Counted from the stretch's first letter, positions 1 to 9,329 are shown. The stretch: DNA of 64,000 bases from Acinetobacter cumulans (GCF_003024525.3 NZ_CP035934.2:434001-498000), one strand, 5' to 3'. Numbers and translations: made by a program. The notes: generated by a model from the sequence alone, not told the origin.

Positions 1-983
1 CAAGCCAAATTGGCGGCAACATTGGTACCAATGCTGGCGGTATTAAAGTAATTAAATACGGCATGACACGTAACTGGGTGTTAGGTCTGACTGTAGTCAC
101 AGGTAAAGGTGACATCCTTCGCTTGAACAAAGGCATGATCAAGAACGCGACGGGTTATGCGCTGCAGCATTTATTCATTGGTGGTGAAGGTACGCTTGGT
201 TTAGTGACTGAAGCTGAAATTAAGCTTGAGCGCCAGCCACAAGACTTGCAAGTGATGGTCTTGGGTGTACCTGACTTTGAAGCAGTTATGCCAGTACTTC
301 ATGCTTTCCAAGCAAAAATTGACCTAACTGCATTTGAGTTCTTTGGTGAAGTAGCAATGCAGAAAGTGCTTGCCAACGGCCATGTACAGCGTCCATTTGA
401 AACGGAATGCCCGTTCTATGTACTTCTTGAATTTGAAGCGCCATTTGAGCCGATTATGGACAAGGCGATGGAAATTTTTGAGCACTGCATGGAACAAGGT
501 TGGGTACATGATGGCGTGATGAGCCAAAGCCTAGACCAAGTGCATAGCTTATGGCGTTTACGTGAAGATATTTCTGAGTCAATCGCGCCATTTACGCCGT
601 ACAAAAACGACATTTCAGTACTTATTACACACGTACCTGCGTTTATTAAAGAAATTGATGCAATTGTTGCAGACAACTACCCAGACTTTGAAATCTGCTG
701 GTTCGGTCATATTGGTGACGGCAACTTGCACTTGAACATTTTAAAACCTGAGAATTTAACGAAAGATGAATTCTTTGGTAAATGCCAAGTGGTGAACAAG
801 TACGTATTTGAAACTGTGAAAAAATACGACGGTTCAATTTCTGCAGAACACGGTGTAGGTATGACGAAGAAGCCATACTTAGACTACACGCGTTCAGCGG
901 AAGAAATTGAATACATGAAAGCGCTTAAGCAAGTATTTGACCCGCAAGGCATTATGAACCCAGGTAAATTGTTTGATCTTTAA
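1..983 (+). CDS. FAD-linked oxidase, C-terminal part (5' end outside window)
   Basis: The reading frame is open from the window edge (first full codon at base 3), so the start lies upstream. The first residues read SQIGGNIGTNAGGIKVIKYG, the glycine-rich FAD pyrophosphate loop of the VAO/PCMH flavoprotein fold. The rest is the FAD-oxidase C-terminal domain, with GHIGDGNLH and SAEHGVG near the end and the usual closing MNPGKLF. The family oxidises 2-hydroxy acids; D-2-hydroxyglutarate dehydrogenase and GlcD-type lactate or glycolate dehydrogenases are the nearest types. The exact substrate cannot be read from this fragment. A strong terminator follows directly. Confidence 0.9.
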   Translation, partial: SQIGGNIGTNAGGIKVIKYGMTRNWVLGLTVVTGKGDILRLNKGMIKNATGYALQHLFIGGEGTLGLVTEAEIKLERQPQDLQVMVLGVPDFEAVMPVLHAFQAKIDLTAFEFFGEVAMQKVLANGHVQRPFETECPFYVLLEFEAPFEPIMDKAMEIFEHCMEQGWVHDGVMSQSLDQVHSLWRLREDISESIAPFTPYKNDISVLITHVPAFIKEIDAIVADNYPDFEICWFGHIGDGNLHLNILKPENLTKDEFFGKCQVVNKYVFETVKKYDGSISAEHGVGMTKKPYLDYTRSAEEIEYMKALKQVFDPQGIMNPGKLFDL

Positions 984-1002
984 TTTAAAAGATTAAGAAT
1001 TT

Positions 1003-1028
1003 AAAACGCATCTTCGGATGCGTTTTTT
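1003..1028 (+). terminator. Rho-independent terminator of the FAD oxidase gene
   Basis: Stem AAAACGCATC, loop TTCG, stem GATGCGTTTT with a following T run, 20 bases after the stop codon. The UUCG tetraloop makes it a stable hairpin. Confidence 0.85.
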
Positions 1029-1191
1029 TATGGAACGTGCGACATCCTTACCGCACTCGCGTATCTTGCACTTGTATTATCTAAAACTGAATTTGGTGCA
1101 GAAGCAGCGGAGCTTACATTTACCAAATAGAGTAAGCGGGCAGAACAAGGCATCATGCGCTGTATGGATGTTTGTTTATTTGGATATAAAG

Positions 1192-1572
1192 ATGAAAACA
1201 AGTCTGATGACAGCTGCAGCAGTATGTGCGCTGATGTTTACAGGTTGCGCGACCACACAAAAAATTGCCAATAAAGTGAATTTGGGCGGTTCGGATACGC
1301 CATTGGCTCAAGTACTAAAAGAGCGTGATGATTTGCGTAAGGAATTAACTACGGTTGAAATCCGTCAGTACTTTAACCGTGTGGAGTCGCCAACGGCCGC
1401 TGAAGTGAAAGTGACTGAAACGGGTTTAATGGATGATTCTGTAAAGTCGGTTCGTACGGTGTACCGTTTTAAAAATGTAGATGGGCAGTGGAATAGAGTG
1501 GGTACGTCTAAAGAGTTCCAATGCTATCGCGGTAAAAATTCCAAGGCTTTTCAAACAGCGAAATGCCCTTAA
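1192..1572 (+). CDS. Small predicted lipoprotein, function unknown
   Basis: A 126-residue protein beginning MKTSLMTAAAVCALMFTGCA: a charged N-terminus, a hydrophobic stretch and a lipobox-like FTGC, so it is probably lipid-anchored in the envelope. The same frame is open upstream to 1018, but that stretch overlaps the preceding terminator and does not look like protein, so the ATG at 1192 that opens a signal peptide was chosen. No clear Shine-Dalgarno sequence precedes it. The mature part is hydrophilic, with two cysteines near the end that could pair. I do not recognise a domain. Confidence 0.7.
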   Translation: MKTSLMTAAAVCALMFTGCATTQKIANKVNLGGSDTPLAQVLKERDDLRKELTTVEIRQYFNRVESPTAAEVKVTETGLMDDSVKSVRTVYRFKNVDGQWNRVGTSKEFQCYRGKNSKAFQTAKCP

Positions 1573-1616
1573 TAAATCTTTGATTTATGGTTGAAAAATA
1601 GGCAGGAATGCCTCAT

Positions 1617-1647
1617 AAAAAGCGTATCAGTTGATGCGCTTTTTTTT
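1617..1647 (+). terminator. Rho-independent terminator after the lipoprotein gene
   Basis: Stem AAAAGCGTATC, loop AGTT, GATGCGCTTTT with one G-U pair, followed by eight or more T. It ends only about ten bases before the next start codon, so the GGGG just after the T run doubles as ribosome-binding site for the next gene. Confidence 0.8.
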
Positions 1648-1657
1648 GGGGTGAATA

Positions 1658-2719
1658 ATGAATTATAAAAATATTGTATTAATTAAGAATATTTATACAA
1701 TTTTATTAGAATTAGATATTCCGCAAAACCATCTTAACGAAATTGTGAGTTTTTATGAACTACGGGAACAATTCTTAAATTTAAATAATGAATGGCGCTA
1801 TGTGTTTCATATAGATGAAAAACTATTAACATCCTTATATGCGTGCCTAAAATCATATAAACAAAATAAAAGTGATAGGAAGCTAATAATTTTAGAAGAT
1901 ATTTCTAAGAAAATTATGGATGGTCTAGCTCAAATTATTTCAGATAATTCTATATCGGATAGTTATTTGGAAGAAGAAATAGTATTGCGGAAAGAATTAT
2001 CGAAAATTTTTGAAAATAAAAATAAAGAAGTTGAACTTGATCGGTTAATGGAAAAGTTCAAGTCTATTGAAGGTATACAAGTTTCAATAGAACAGAAAAA
2101 TGAAGTAATTGATAGAGAATACGTTAAAGTTATTGAGAATTTAAATAAATTTGAAGAAAAACACTCAAAATTTAATGTGCTAATTGATCGGAAAAGCAAT
2201 TCTGAAATTAAAAATCTTTATATTGATATTTATGAAAGAGAAATTGAAATTGCTGATAAATATAGAAATTGGGCATTAATTATTTTTGCTTTTGTTGGCT
2301 TAATTTTATTATTAGGATTTTTGAATTTCTCTATTCAAAACTGGAATCATTTAAGAAGTAATGTTTATATTCACATTCCATTGGGCTGGGATAGTGTATT
2401 AAAAACACTTATGCTGTTTAGCTTAACAACACCAGCATGGTATTTGACAAAAGAGTCTTCAAAGCATCGTAAAGTCGCATATAAAGCACAAATGCTAGGA
2501 ACAGAATTAGCTTCGTTCCCTTTGTATGTCCGCGAGCTAAAAGACGAAGATCGTTTAGATTTACGCAAACATTTAGCTGATCGTTTCTTTGGACAAGAGC
2601 TTTTTAATGACTCTAAAAATGCATCAAGTTCTGATAATTCTTTAGAACAAATTAAGTTGCTCACTGAAGCGAATAAAGTATTAGCAGAAGCTTTGAAAGC
2701 AAAAAAAGCTGTTGAGTAA
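1658..2719 (+). CDS. AT-rich orphan membrane protein with coiled coil and two TM helices
   Basis: A 353-residue protein that I do not recognise. Residues 1-100 look helical and soluble; about 105-200 is charged and heptad-like, suggesting a coiled coil. Two membrane helices follow, near 205-225 and 247-264. The C-terminal part carries a basic juxtamembrane stretch (KESSKHRKVAYKAQ), then a conserved-looking segment ending LADRFFGQ near residue 312, and a short final coiled coil (about 327-350). The gene is much more AT-rich than its neighbours, with AAA, ATT and TTA codons dominating, which suggests horizontal acquisition. The layout of helical region, two TM helices and cytosolic tail resembles some 2TM proteins of bacterial conflict systems, but that is inference only; no partner gene is adjacent. 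Confidence 0.75.
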   Translation: MNYKNIVLIKNIYTILLELDIPQNHLNEIVSFYELREQFLNLNNEWRYVFHIDEKLLTSLYACLKSYKQNKSDRKLIILEDISKKIMDGLAQIISDNSISDSYLEEEIVLRKELSKIFENKNKEVELDRLMEKFKSIEGIQVSIEQKNEVIDREYVKVIENLNKFEEKHSKFNVLIDRKSNSEIKNLYIDIYEREIEIADKYRNWALIIFAFVGLILLLGFLNFSIQNWNHLRSNVYIHIPLGWDSVLKTLMLFSLTTPAWYLTKESSKHRKVAYKAQMLGTELASFPLYVRELKDEDRLDLRKHLADRFFGQELFNDSKNASSSDNSLEQIKLLTEANKVLAEALKAKKAVE

Positions 2720-2750
2720 AATCATCCTAAAACTGCGACACTGAAAACCA

Positions 2751-2786
2751 CTTAGCCTATCGAATCCCTGTACTTGATCGGCTAAG
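2751..2786. other. Inverted repeat between orphan membrane gene and pirin gene
   Basis: Arms CTTAGCC (2751-2757) and GGCTAAG (2780-2786) can fold into a hairpin with a 22-base loop. No T run follows, so it is a weak terminator candidate for the upstream gene, or a leader structure of the pirin gene. Confidence 0.35.
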
Positions 2787-2818
2787 ATCAAAGCATCAAC
2801 AAGAATGCATACAACAAC

Positions 2819-3697
2819 ATGAAAACCCTCGCCTTTATTCATAACACCACAACCCAATCCGCTGTAGGTGACTTTTCTCCAGTCACCTCAGTCTTTTCCC
2901 ATTATGAACTGGGCAATACAGTTTCACCATTTTTACTGCTCGACCACTTAGGCCCCGGCACACTCAAACCCACCCAACTGCGTAAAGGTGTGGACGAACA
3001 CCCGCACCGCGGTTTTGAAACCGTCACCATCATGTTTAAAGGCGAACTGGAACACCGCGATACCACAGGCGGTGGTGGTGTAATTTATGCAGGCGATGTA
3101 CAGTGGATGACGGCAGCCTCAGGCATACAGCACAAAGAAGTGTTTAGCGAAGCATTTTCCAAAGCAGGCGGCCCATTTGAAATGCTCCAGCTGTGGGTCA
3201 ACTTGCCCGCCAAAGACAAAATGAACCCGCCACGTTACCAAAGCCTAAGCAATAACAGCATTCCTAAAGTGACATTTGCAGATGATGCAGGTTATATCCG
3301 TGTGATTGCAGGAGAATACGCAGGCCATGTCGGGCCAGCAGAAACCCATACCCCTATGCAAGTGTATGGTGTATTTATCAAACAAGGCCAAACCGTACAG
3401 CTACCTGCACAGGCGGGAGATACCACACTCATCTATATGCGCTCTGGCCGTGCAGTATTTGCAGGAAGCGCTGATGAACTGGAAGATAACCACATGGCGG
3501 TGATGTCCAGCTTAGGCGAGCATGTTGAAATAACCGCACAGCGTGACTGCAAACTGCTTTACCTAAGTGCTGCGCCTTTGAATGAGCCGATTTATGGTCG
3601 CGGTTACTTTGTGATGAACAGCTATGAACAAATACTACAATGCTATGAAGATTTAAAAAATGGCACATTTATACACAGCCCAGCAGAGGGCAGTTAA
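2819..3697 (+). CDS. Pirin family protein
   Basis: A 292-residue bicupin. The N-terminal cupin holds the metal site: His61 and His63 in DEHPHRGFETV, with His105 and Glu107 in SGIQHKEVF, matching the four iron ligands of human pirin and E. coli YhhW. Some bacterial pirins show quercetin 2,3-dioxygenase activity; the physiological role is usually unknown. The C-terminal cupin (about 180-290) lacks an obvious metal set. The start was chosen at the only ATG in front of the conserved domain; the ribosome-binding site is weak. It appears monocistronic. Confidence 0.88.
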   Translation: MKTLAFIHNTTTQSAVGDFSPVTSVFSHYELGNTVSPFLLLDHLGPGTLKPTQLRKGVDEHPHRGFETVTIMFKGELEHRDTTGGGGVIYAGDVQWMTAASGIQHKEVFSEAFSKAGGPFEMLQLWVNLPAKDKMNPPRYQSLSNNSIPKVTFADDAGYIRVIAGEYAGHVGPAETHTPMQVYGVFIKQGQTVQLPAQAGDTTLIYMRSGRAVFAGSADELEDNHMAVMSSLGEHVEITAQRDCKLLYLSAAPLNEPIYGRGYFVMNSYEQILQCYEDLKNGTFIHSPAEGS

Positions 3698-3754
3698 TGT
3701 CATCAAGCTGAAAAAATCACGGCATACAATTTAAATAAACACTGCTAAACTGAC

Positions 3755-3790
3755 AGAACTTAAAGCATGCTCCGTGCAACTTTAAGTTCT
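3755..3790 (+). other. 10-bp perfect inverted repeat after pirin gene
   Basis: AGAACTTAAA (3755-3764) and TTTAAGTTCT (3781-3790) flank a 16-base GC-richer loop. It lies 58 bases after the pirin stop codon and is followed by ATTATTG rather than a T run, so it is either a weak terminator or part of the craA upstream region. Confidence 0.45.
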
Positions 3791-3885
3791 ATTATTGAAT
3801 ACAGCACTTTCTCTTTTTATAAGCACCTTGTGAATACGGTGCAACACAGCATATTTCGCACAGCTTTTTATTTTAATGAATTACA

Positions 3886-3948
3886 GTGCCTGCCATTGGG
3901 CTGGAGTGTCTCTCCCCAAAATTAAGACACGCCCCATGCAGTGTGCAC
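3886..3948 (+). promoter_or_regulatory. Long folded 5' leader element in front of the craA-like gene
   Basis: Nested inverted repeats form one long hairpin: GTGC (3886-3889) with GCAC (3945-3948), CTGC with GCAG, GGGC with GCCC, and GTGTCT (3906-3911) with AGACAC (3925-3930) around a 13-base loop. It ends 18 bases before the start codon of the pump gene. It looks like an attenuator or translational control element; no known riboswitch family was recognised. Confidence 0.5.
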
Positions 3949-3966
3949 CTTTATATGTAGATAACA

Positions 3967-5196
3967 ATGCAAAATGTACCCGTAACAAAACTGAGCCGTG
4001 CAACATTAATGTTTCCGCTGGCTTTGGTTTTATTTGAATTTTCAGTTTATATCGGCAATGACCTTGTACAGCCCGCGATGCTTGCCATTACCAAAGAGTT
4101 TGGTGTAAGCAGTGCTTGGGCACCCTCATCTATGTCTTTCTATTTGTTGGGTGGTGCATGTGTTGCGGCAATTTTAGGGCCATTGTCTGACCGCTTAGGG
4201 CGTAAAAAAGTCCTGTTGGGTGGTGTGGCATTTTTTACCATCTGTTGCCTGCTCATTTTGCTTACTCAGAACATTGAAAGCTTTTTAACTCTACGCTTTT
4301 TACAAGGCTTTGGTTTATCGGTCATTTCAGCTGTGGGCTATGCTGCCATACAAGAAACATTTGAAGAGCGTGATGCCATTAAAGTGATGGCATTGATGGC
4401 CAATATTTCCTTGCTTGCACCTTTAATTGGGCCTGTAATTGGGGCATTTTTAATTGATCATGTGTCATGGCATTGGGGCTTTATTGGCATTGCATTTTTA
4501 GCCTTTTTAAGTTGGTTTGGCCTCAAAGCCAAAATGCCTGCACCGAAGCAAAGTATACCCAAACAGCCTTTAAGCTATATTGTGGATGATTTTAAACAGG
4601 TCTTTAAAAATAAACGCTTTTTAAGCCTGACCTTGGGCTTGCCCATGGTCGCAATGCCTTTAATGCTATGGATTGCACTGTCTCCAGTGATGTTGGTTGA
4701 AGAGCTCGGCCTGAGCAGTATGCAATATGGTTTGGCACAGTTTCCTGTGCTCGGTGGGCTTATTTTAGGCAATATTGTGCTGTTAAATATTATTGACCGC
4801 TTGGCCCTTGGGCGCACAGTATTGTTTGGTTTACCGTTAATGTTGTTGGGGACTGCCATTGTGGTACTGGGCGTGATGTTGCCTCAGTATTTTATTTACT
4901 GCGTGATTATTGGCATGACCTTGGTGAGCTTTGGTGAAGGCATGAGCTTTTCGGTATTGTATCGTTTTGCTTTGATGTCGTCGGAGGTATCCAAAGGAAC
5001 TGTCGCAGCGGCTGTGTCTGTACTGATGATGTTTGGCTTTTTTATTGTGATTGAGCTGGTGCGCATGCTGTATGAGCAATTTCATATTAGCGCCTATGGT
5101 TTTTCTTGTTTGGCACTTATTGCACTGTGGTTTAGTTTCCCGCGCCGTGCATTTATGCGTATTTTGCAGGAACGCCGTGAGGCGGGTGAGTTTTAA
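3967..5196 (+). CDS. craA: MFS drug efflux pump, MdfA/CraA type
   Basis: A 409-residue, 12-TM major facilitator of the DHA1 family. TM1 contains LFEFSVYIGNDL; Glu24 and Asp32 correspond to the two acidic residues (E26, D34) that drive proton-coupled transport in E. coli MdfA. MFS motif A is present as GPLSDRLGRKK. The sequence closely follows Acinetobacter CraA, an inner-membrane proton antiporter known for chloramphenicol efflux, including SSMSFYLLGGA and ALMSSEVSKGTVAAAVS. Substrate range in this strain is inferred. The gene stands alone behind a structured leader (3886-3948), and its ribosome-binding site is weak. Confidence 0.87.
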   Translation: MQNVPVTKLSRATLMFPLALVLFEFSVYIGNDLVQPAMLAITKEFGVSSAWAPSSMSFYLLGGACVAAILGPLSDRLGRKKVLLGGVAFFTICCLLILLTQNIESFLTLRFLQGFGLSVISAVGYAAIQETFEERDAIKVMALMANISLLAPLIGPVIGAFLIDHVSWHWGFIGIAFLAFLSWFGLKAKMPAPKQSIPKQPLSYIVDDFKQVFKNKRFLSLTLGLPMVAMPLMLWIALSPVMLVEELGLSSMQYGLAQFPVLGGLILGNIVLLNIIDRLALGRTVLFGLPLMLLGTAIVVLGVMLPQYFIYCVIIGMTLVSFGEGMSFSVLYRFALMSSEVSKGTVAAAVSVLMMFGFFIVIELVRMLYEQFHISAYGFSCLALIALWFSFPRRAFMRILQERREAGEF

Positions 5197-5217
5197 ACGG
5201 CATAACAAAAACCACTA

Positions 5218-5260
5218 CAGGCAGGGCAGATCAATGGTCTTGATCGCATCGCCTTGCCTG
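5218..5260. terminator. Hairpin between convergent craA-like and DUF3817 genes
   Basis: CAGGCAGGGC (5218-5227) pairs with GCCTTGCCTG (5251-5260) with one mismatch, and inside it GATCA pairs with TGATC. This 43-base hairpin sits between two convergent genes and probably ends transcription, although no T run follows on either strand. Confidence 0.5.
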
Positions 5261-5290
5261 AATGTACGGCCGTTGAACTGAGTAGTTCTA

Positions 5291-5590
5291 TTAAACCGAC
5301 GTTTTTTCTTGTGCTAATTTCTTTAATTTGGCATCAAATACAAAAGGGCCAAATGGCAAGATTGATGCGACTAAACCCATTAAAAATACACTGAGCGACC
5401 ATTTTTGTTTTTCGCAAACAATAAACAGCACCACAAGAAATGCGATAAATAATACGCCGTGTCCCATGCCAACGTATTTGACTAAAATTGGATTACCCAT
5501 CATGTACTTTAGGGGCATGGCAATAAACAGTAAAAGTAAAAAGGATAGGCCTTCTAAAGTACCCACAATGCGTAAAGTTTGAATATTCAT
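5291..5590 (-). CDS. DUF3817 small integral membrane protein
   Basis: A 99-residue protein with three predicted membrane helices. It starts MNIQTLRIVGTLEGLSFLLL, typical of the DUF3817 (YdzA-like) family, with the conserved GTLEG in the first helix and HGVLF in the second. The open frame continues upstream, and an ATG two codons earlier (5596) is an equally possible start; neither has a good ribosome-binding site. The function of the family is unknown. The gene is convergent with the craA-like pump gene. Confidence 0.8.
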   Translation of the reverse strand: MNIQTLRIVGTLEGLSFLLLLFIAMPLKYMMGNPILVKYVGMGHGVLFIAFLVVLFIVCEKQKWSLSVFLMGLVASILPFGPFVFDAKLKKLAQEKTSV

Positions 5591-5747
5591 GGTCATGGCT
5601 AGAATGAGAATGAACCTTGAGTGTACTGAAAAGCGATGGGGAAAACAAAAGATTATTTTATTAAAATTAATATAAATCAAATACTAATAACCAAGCTATG
5701 CGCTTGGTTATTGGTGTGCCAATACTTTTATATAAGATGCGCTTTGG

Positions 5748-7898
5748 CTATTTAATATCGCGTCGGAGGAGTTCTGTTTTCAGTGCCAGTAGCTCTGGCA
5801 AGGTTTCGAGCAATAGGCTGATTTGCTTGAGCACCAGTTGTAAATGGCTGGATAAATTATCCTGTGCATTCAGTTGTTTTATTTCCAAAAGCTTCTGCTG
5901 AATTTCATCCAGCGCTAAATTGGGTTGTAACAGGGAATCCGCTAGAGCAGTTTTACACCACTGTAGTAGGTCGAGTACTTGTGCATCTTGAACTTGTTCG
6001 CGGTGGCTACCCAAAGCAGACACATAACTCAGTTGGCTATGGCTATACACCAGATAACGAAAAGCATGGTGAATCAGTTCAGGGTCAGGGTTTGGCTCTG
6101 TACTTAAACTGGAAATCATGCTGGCCAGCTCAGTTTGCGCATTATGCGCATCGCGCCGCGCATGGCGATAAGTCATGCTGTTGCTACGGCCACCGATATA
6201 TTCATCTAGCACAGCATTAAAATACTGTAGCGTGGCTTGTGTGCTTTTTTTGATGGTGCTAGAAATATTACGAAAGTCCCAGTCTGGCCAAATAAAGCTG
6301 ACGGCAAACCATGCAATCAAACAACCTAAAATAGTATCTATAATCCTTGGCAAAATAATGGCATAACCTGCGCCTTTTAAATTAAAAATCAGCAGTACCA
6401 TGAGGGTCGCCATCAGCGTCGCCATGGCATATTTTTTGGCACTTAAATAGAAAAAGCAGACCCCAAAAATAATCACCAACAATAATTGGCCTTCGGTACT
6501 CGGCACAAAATACAACACTGGAATGCCCAGTAATACACCCAGTACAGTGCCGAGCGTGCGCATTTTTAAGCGACTTTTGGTGGCAAAGTAACGCATTTGG
6601 CAAACAAATAAACTGGTCAGTAAAATCCAGTAGCCATTTCGTGCAAAGGGTAAGAGTGAGATACCGTAGCCAACTGCAAAAACAAAGGCAATCCGCACCG
6701 CGTGGCGAAACAGCGCCGACTGTGGCGTGAGATGCTGCTTCAGCTTAAGCCATAAATCACGGGCGCCATGAATGTCATCATCATATAAATTGAGTTGATC
6801 TAGCTGCTGCGGCAGATGTTCCTGCGGGCTGTTTAAATCATTTAAATGCGCAAAACGCTCCTGCATGCTGTCCAAATTATTCAGCACCAATTGTAGATTT
6901 TTTACTTCAATGTTGTGTGGATTATTCTGAATCCAGTCATGCATGGAGCTATGCAAATTCTGTAGTGCGATTGAGGCATTGGCGTTGGGCTGATAGGCCT
7001 GACTATTTAAAATACACTGTGCCAGTTCCTCACACGCGATTGCCTGTAGGCGGATATTTTTTTGAATGCGGAAAATCAGATCTGTGCGACTAAAATTAAG
7101 GTGAATCTGCTCATAATGCAGATAATTTGCGCTGACCTGTTCGTGCAGATCTTGCGCCAAAAAGTACAGTTTGAGCCAGTAAATGGTTTTTTGATTGGCA
7201 CGAGAGGCTTTTAGCCGTGTGAGCAATGAGGCCTTTGTGCGATTTAAGCTATCCACCACCGCGCTATTTTGTAGTGGTAAGGCATATAAGAGTTCTTCAA
7301 CATTGGCGCGATTATCTGGATCAAATAACAGTGACTTCGCATGTAGCACAGAGGCAATTTGTTTAAAGCAGCGTGCCAACTGATCTTGTACAGGCAGTGT
7401 CGGCTTAATCAGATAGAACACAATTGCGGTGGCGCCATACCACAGCGCACCTAAAACAAAAGCGCTGGGCTGAAAATACCACGGTGTGTATTCACCAAGG
7501 CCAAACATGGTGTAAATGGATAGCAAAATTGTGCCAAAAGAAATCGCAGCATAGCGCTGGCCGAGCGCTCCCATCAAAATGAGGCAGGCACTGGAGAATG
7601 ACAAATATATGGCAAACAGCACGGGATAGGGATGCAAGGCATCTAAAATACTGCTTACGCTAAAAAATAAGATACACACATAGGCCAAATTACGGAGCCT
7701 GATGCTGAGTCGGTCATCAAAGTCTGTCAGTGCGGTGGCAATTGCACCCAGAGTCACAGGCACAATCAGGGTTTCTAACCCAAGAAAATGCAGTCCGAGC
7801 GTAGAACCACTCAGCACAATGCAAATTTGCACGCAATAAATTGCCAGTGCATTGGATTTAAAACCTTGTAGTAATGATGGTGGCAGATTCACGTTCAA
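5748..7898 (-). CDS. yccS: YccS/YhfK-type FUSC family inner membrane protein
   Basis: A 716-residue protein with the duplicated layout of YccS: an N-terminal block of membrane helices (about 15-175), a long cytosolic helical region, a second membrane block (about 395-535) beginning HAVRIAFVFAVGYGISLLPF, and a C-terminal cytosolic helical domain. This is the fusaric-acid-resistance-like (FUSC) fold, related to aromatic-acid exporters such as AaeB. No substrate is established for YccS proteins. The gene is transcribed divergently from the broken DUF2252 gene. Length fits the family. Confidence 0.85.
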   Translation of the reverse strand: MNVNLPPSLLQGFKSNALAIYCVQICIVLSGSTLGLHFLGLETLIVPVTLGAIATALTDFDDRLSIRLRNLAYVCILFFSVSSILDALHPYPVLFAIYLSFSSACLILMGALGQRYAAISFGTILLSIYTMFGLGEYTPWYFQPSAFVLGALWYGATAIVFYLIKPTLPVQDQLARCFKQIASVLHAKSLLFDPDNRANVEELLYALPLQNSAVVDSLNRTKASLLTRLKASRANQKTIYWLKLYFLAQDLHEQVSANYLHYEQIHLNFSRTDLIFRIQKNIRLQAIACEELAQCILNSQAYQPNANASIALQNLHSSMHDWIQNNPHNIEVKNLQLVLNNLDSMQERFAHLNDLNSPQEHLPQQLDQLNLYDDDIHGARDLWLKLKQHLTPQSALFRHAVRIAFVFAVGYGISLLPFARNGYWILLTSLFVCQMRYFATKSRLKMRTLGTVLGVLLGIPVLYFVPSTEGQLLLVIIFGVCFFYLSAKKYAMATLMATLMVLLIFNLKGAGYAIILPRIIDTILGCLIAWFAVSFIWPDWDFRNISSTIKKSTQATLQYFNAVLDEYIGGRSNSMTYRHARRDAHNAQTELASMISSLSTEPNPDPELIHHAFRYLVYSHSQLSYVSALGSHREQVQDAQVLDLLQWCKTALADSLLQPNLALDEIQQKLLEIKQLNAQDNLSSHLQLVLKQISLLLETLPELLALKTELLRRDIK

Positions 7899-8053
7899 TT
7901 TTTACCTATATGGCTCTCAGCAGCATATTGCTTGCTAGCACGCAGGAAAATGTTGAGAACATAATCCCAACAGAAAACATTCGTTCATCTCTGCATTTTA
8001 GAGTGAATTAGATGCAGAATTCTGTAAATACTCAAAAAAAATAGACACAAATC

Positions 8054-9288
8054 ATGCCAAAAATAATCAAAAGTGATATTTGTCAGCCGAGGCAACGCAG
8101 TGATGCGCTGACAGAAAAGCGCAATTTAAAAATGGCGCGTTCGATTCATGCCTATGTGCGAGGCAATACTGCCAAATACTATGACTGGCTTAAAGCTGCT
8201 GAAATCAGCTCGATTCCGCAGGGGCCTGCAGTTTGGATCTGTGGTGACTGCCATACAGGAAATCTTGGGCCAGTGGCCAATGTAGAAGGTCAGATTGAAA
8301 TTGAAATTCGAGATCTGGATCAAACGGTCATTGGCAATCCTGTGAATGATTTGATTCGTTTGGGATTATCACTGGCAACAGCACTGCGCAGTTCTGATTT
8401 GCCAGGCGTAGTCACTGCGCAAATGGTTGAAGCTCTGTATGCAGGTTATGTGCATGCGTTGGAAAATGAAGGCCAGCCTACAGATTTAGTCAATCGGCCA
8501 CGTGCTGTACATGGTGTTATGCAGCAGGCTTATAAACGTACGTGGAAAAGTTTAGCCAAAGAACGCTTGCAGGGATTAGAACCTAAAATTGAGCTGGGGC
8601 GTAAATTTTGGCCTTTACTCAAAAAAGAACATAAAGCAATCGAACAGCTGTTTCGTCAGGAGCATGTCAGTGACTTAGTTATGATGATTGGGCAACGCAG
8701 TGAGGCAGATCGTATTCACATGCTTGATGCGGCGTATTGGGTCAAAGGCTGTAGTTCTTTGGGACTGCTATGCTATATCGTGCTGATGGATACCAATCAT
8801 CATCACATCAGTGAAGGCAGTGACCTTTGCCTCATGGATTTAAAAGAAGCCGCTCGCGCACTGGCGCCACCTATACCGAAGCCTCTATGCCCAGAGACAA
8901 TGCTGAGCGGATCGTCGAAGGCGCACGGCATTTATCGCCTTATTTAGGTAGCCGCATGCGCGCATCTCAGTTTTTAGATACTTCGGTCTTTATTCGAGAG
9001 CTCATGCCTCAGGATTTGAAGCTAGAAATTGAGGGTACCAATCAATTTGAAGCGCGAAATTTAGCCTTTTATTTGGCTTTTGTGGTTGGGCGGGCGCATG
9101 TGAGGCAAATGACACAAGTCGAACGTAAGTCATGGATCAAAGAGTTGAAGCGCGCTCAATCTAAAACCATTGATGCGCCGTTTTGGTTGTGGCGTAGCAT
9201 CGTCGAACTCATTAGCGAGCATGAGGCGGGTTACTTAGAGCATTGCAGACGCTATGCTCTAAGAAATCAGTCGAAATCACGTGGATAA
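8054..9288 (+). pseudogene. DUF2252 protein gene, split by a frameshift
   Basis: Two overlapping frames encode one DUF2252 protein. The first (8054-8947) carries the core WICGDCHTGNLG and IRDLDQTVIGNPVNDLIRLG, resembling the catalytic loop and metal-binding Asp of kinase-like folds. It loses the family pattern after EAARALAP near 8869. The pattern resumes in another frame as TYTEASMPRDNAERIVEGAR and continues to the stop at 9288, including RELMPQDLKLEI. One missing base between about 8864 and 8872 explains the shift. Restored, the protein would be about 411 residues. It is either a recent pseudogene or a sequencing error. The biochemical role of DUF2252 is not established. Confidence 0.82.
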
Positions 9289-9329
9289 GGCCGTGAATCG
9301 TGGGCGCTATTTAGGTCATTGCTGACTGC

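Noticed and set aside
1018..1191. N-terminal extension of the lipoprotein frame
   Set aside because: It overlaps the terminator of the previous gene, has non-protein-like composition, and would bury the signal peptide.
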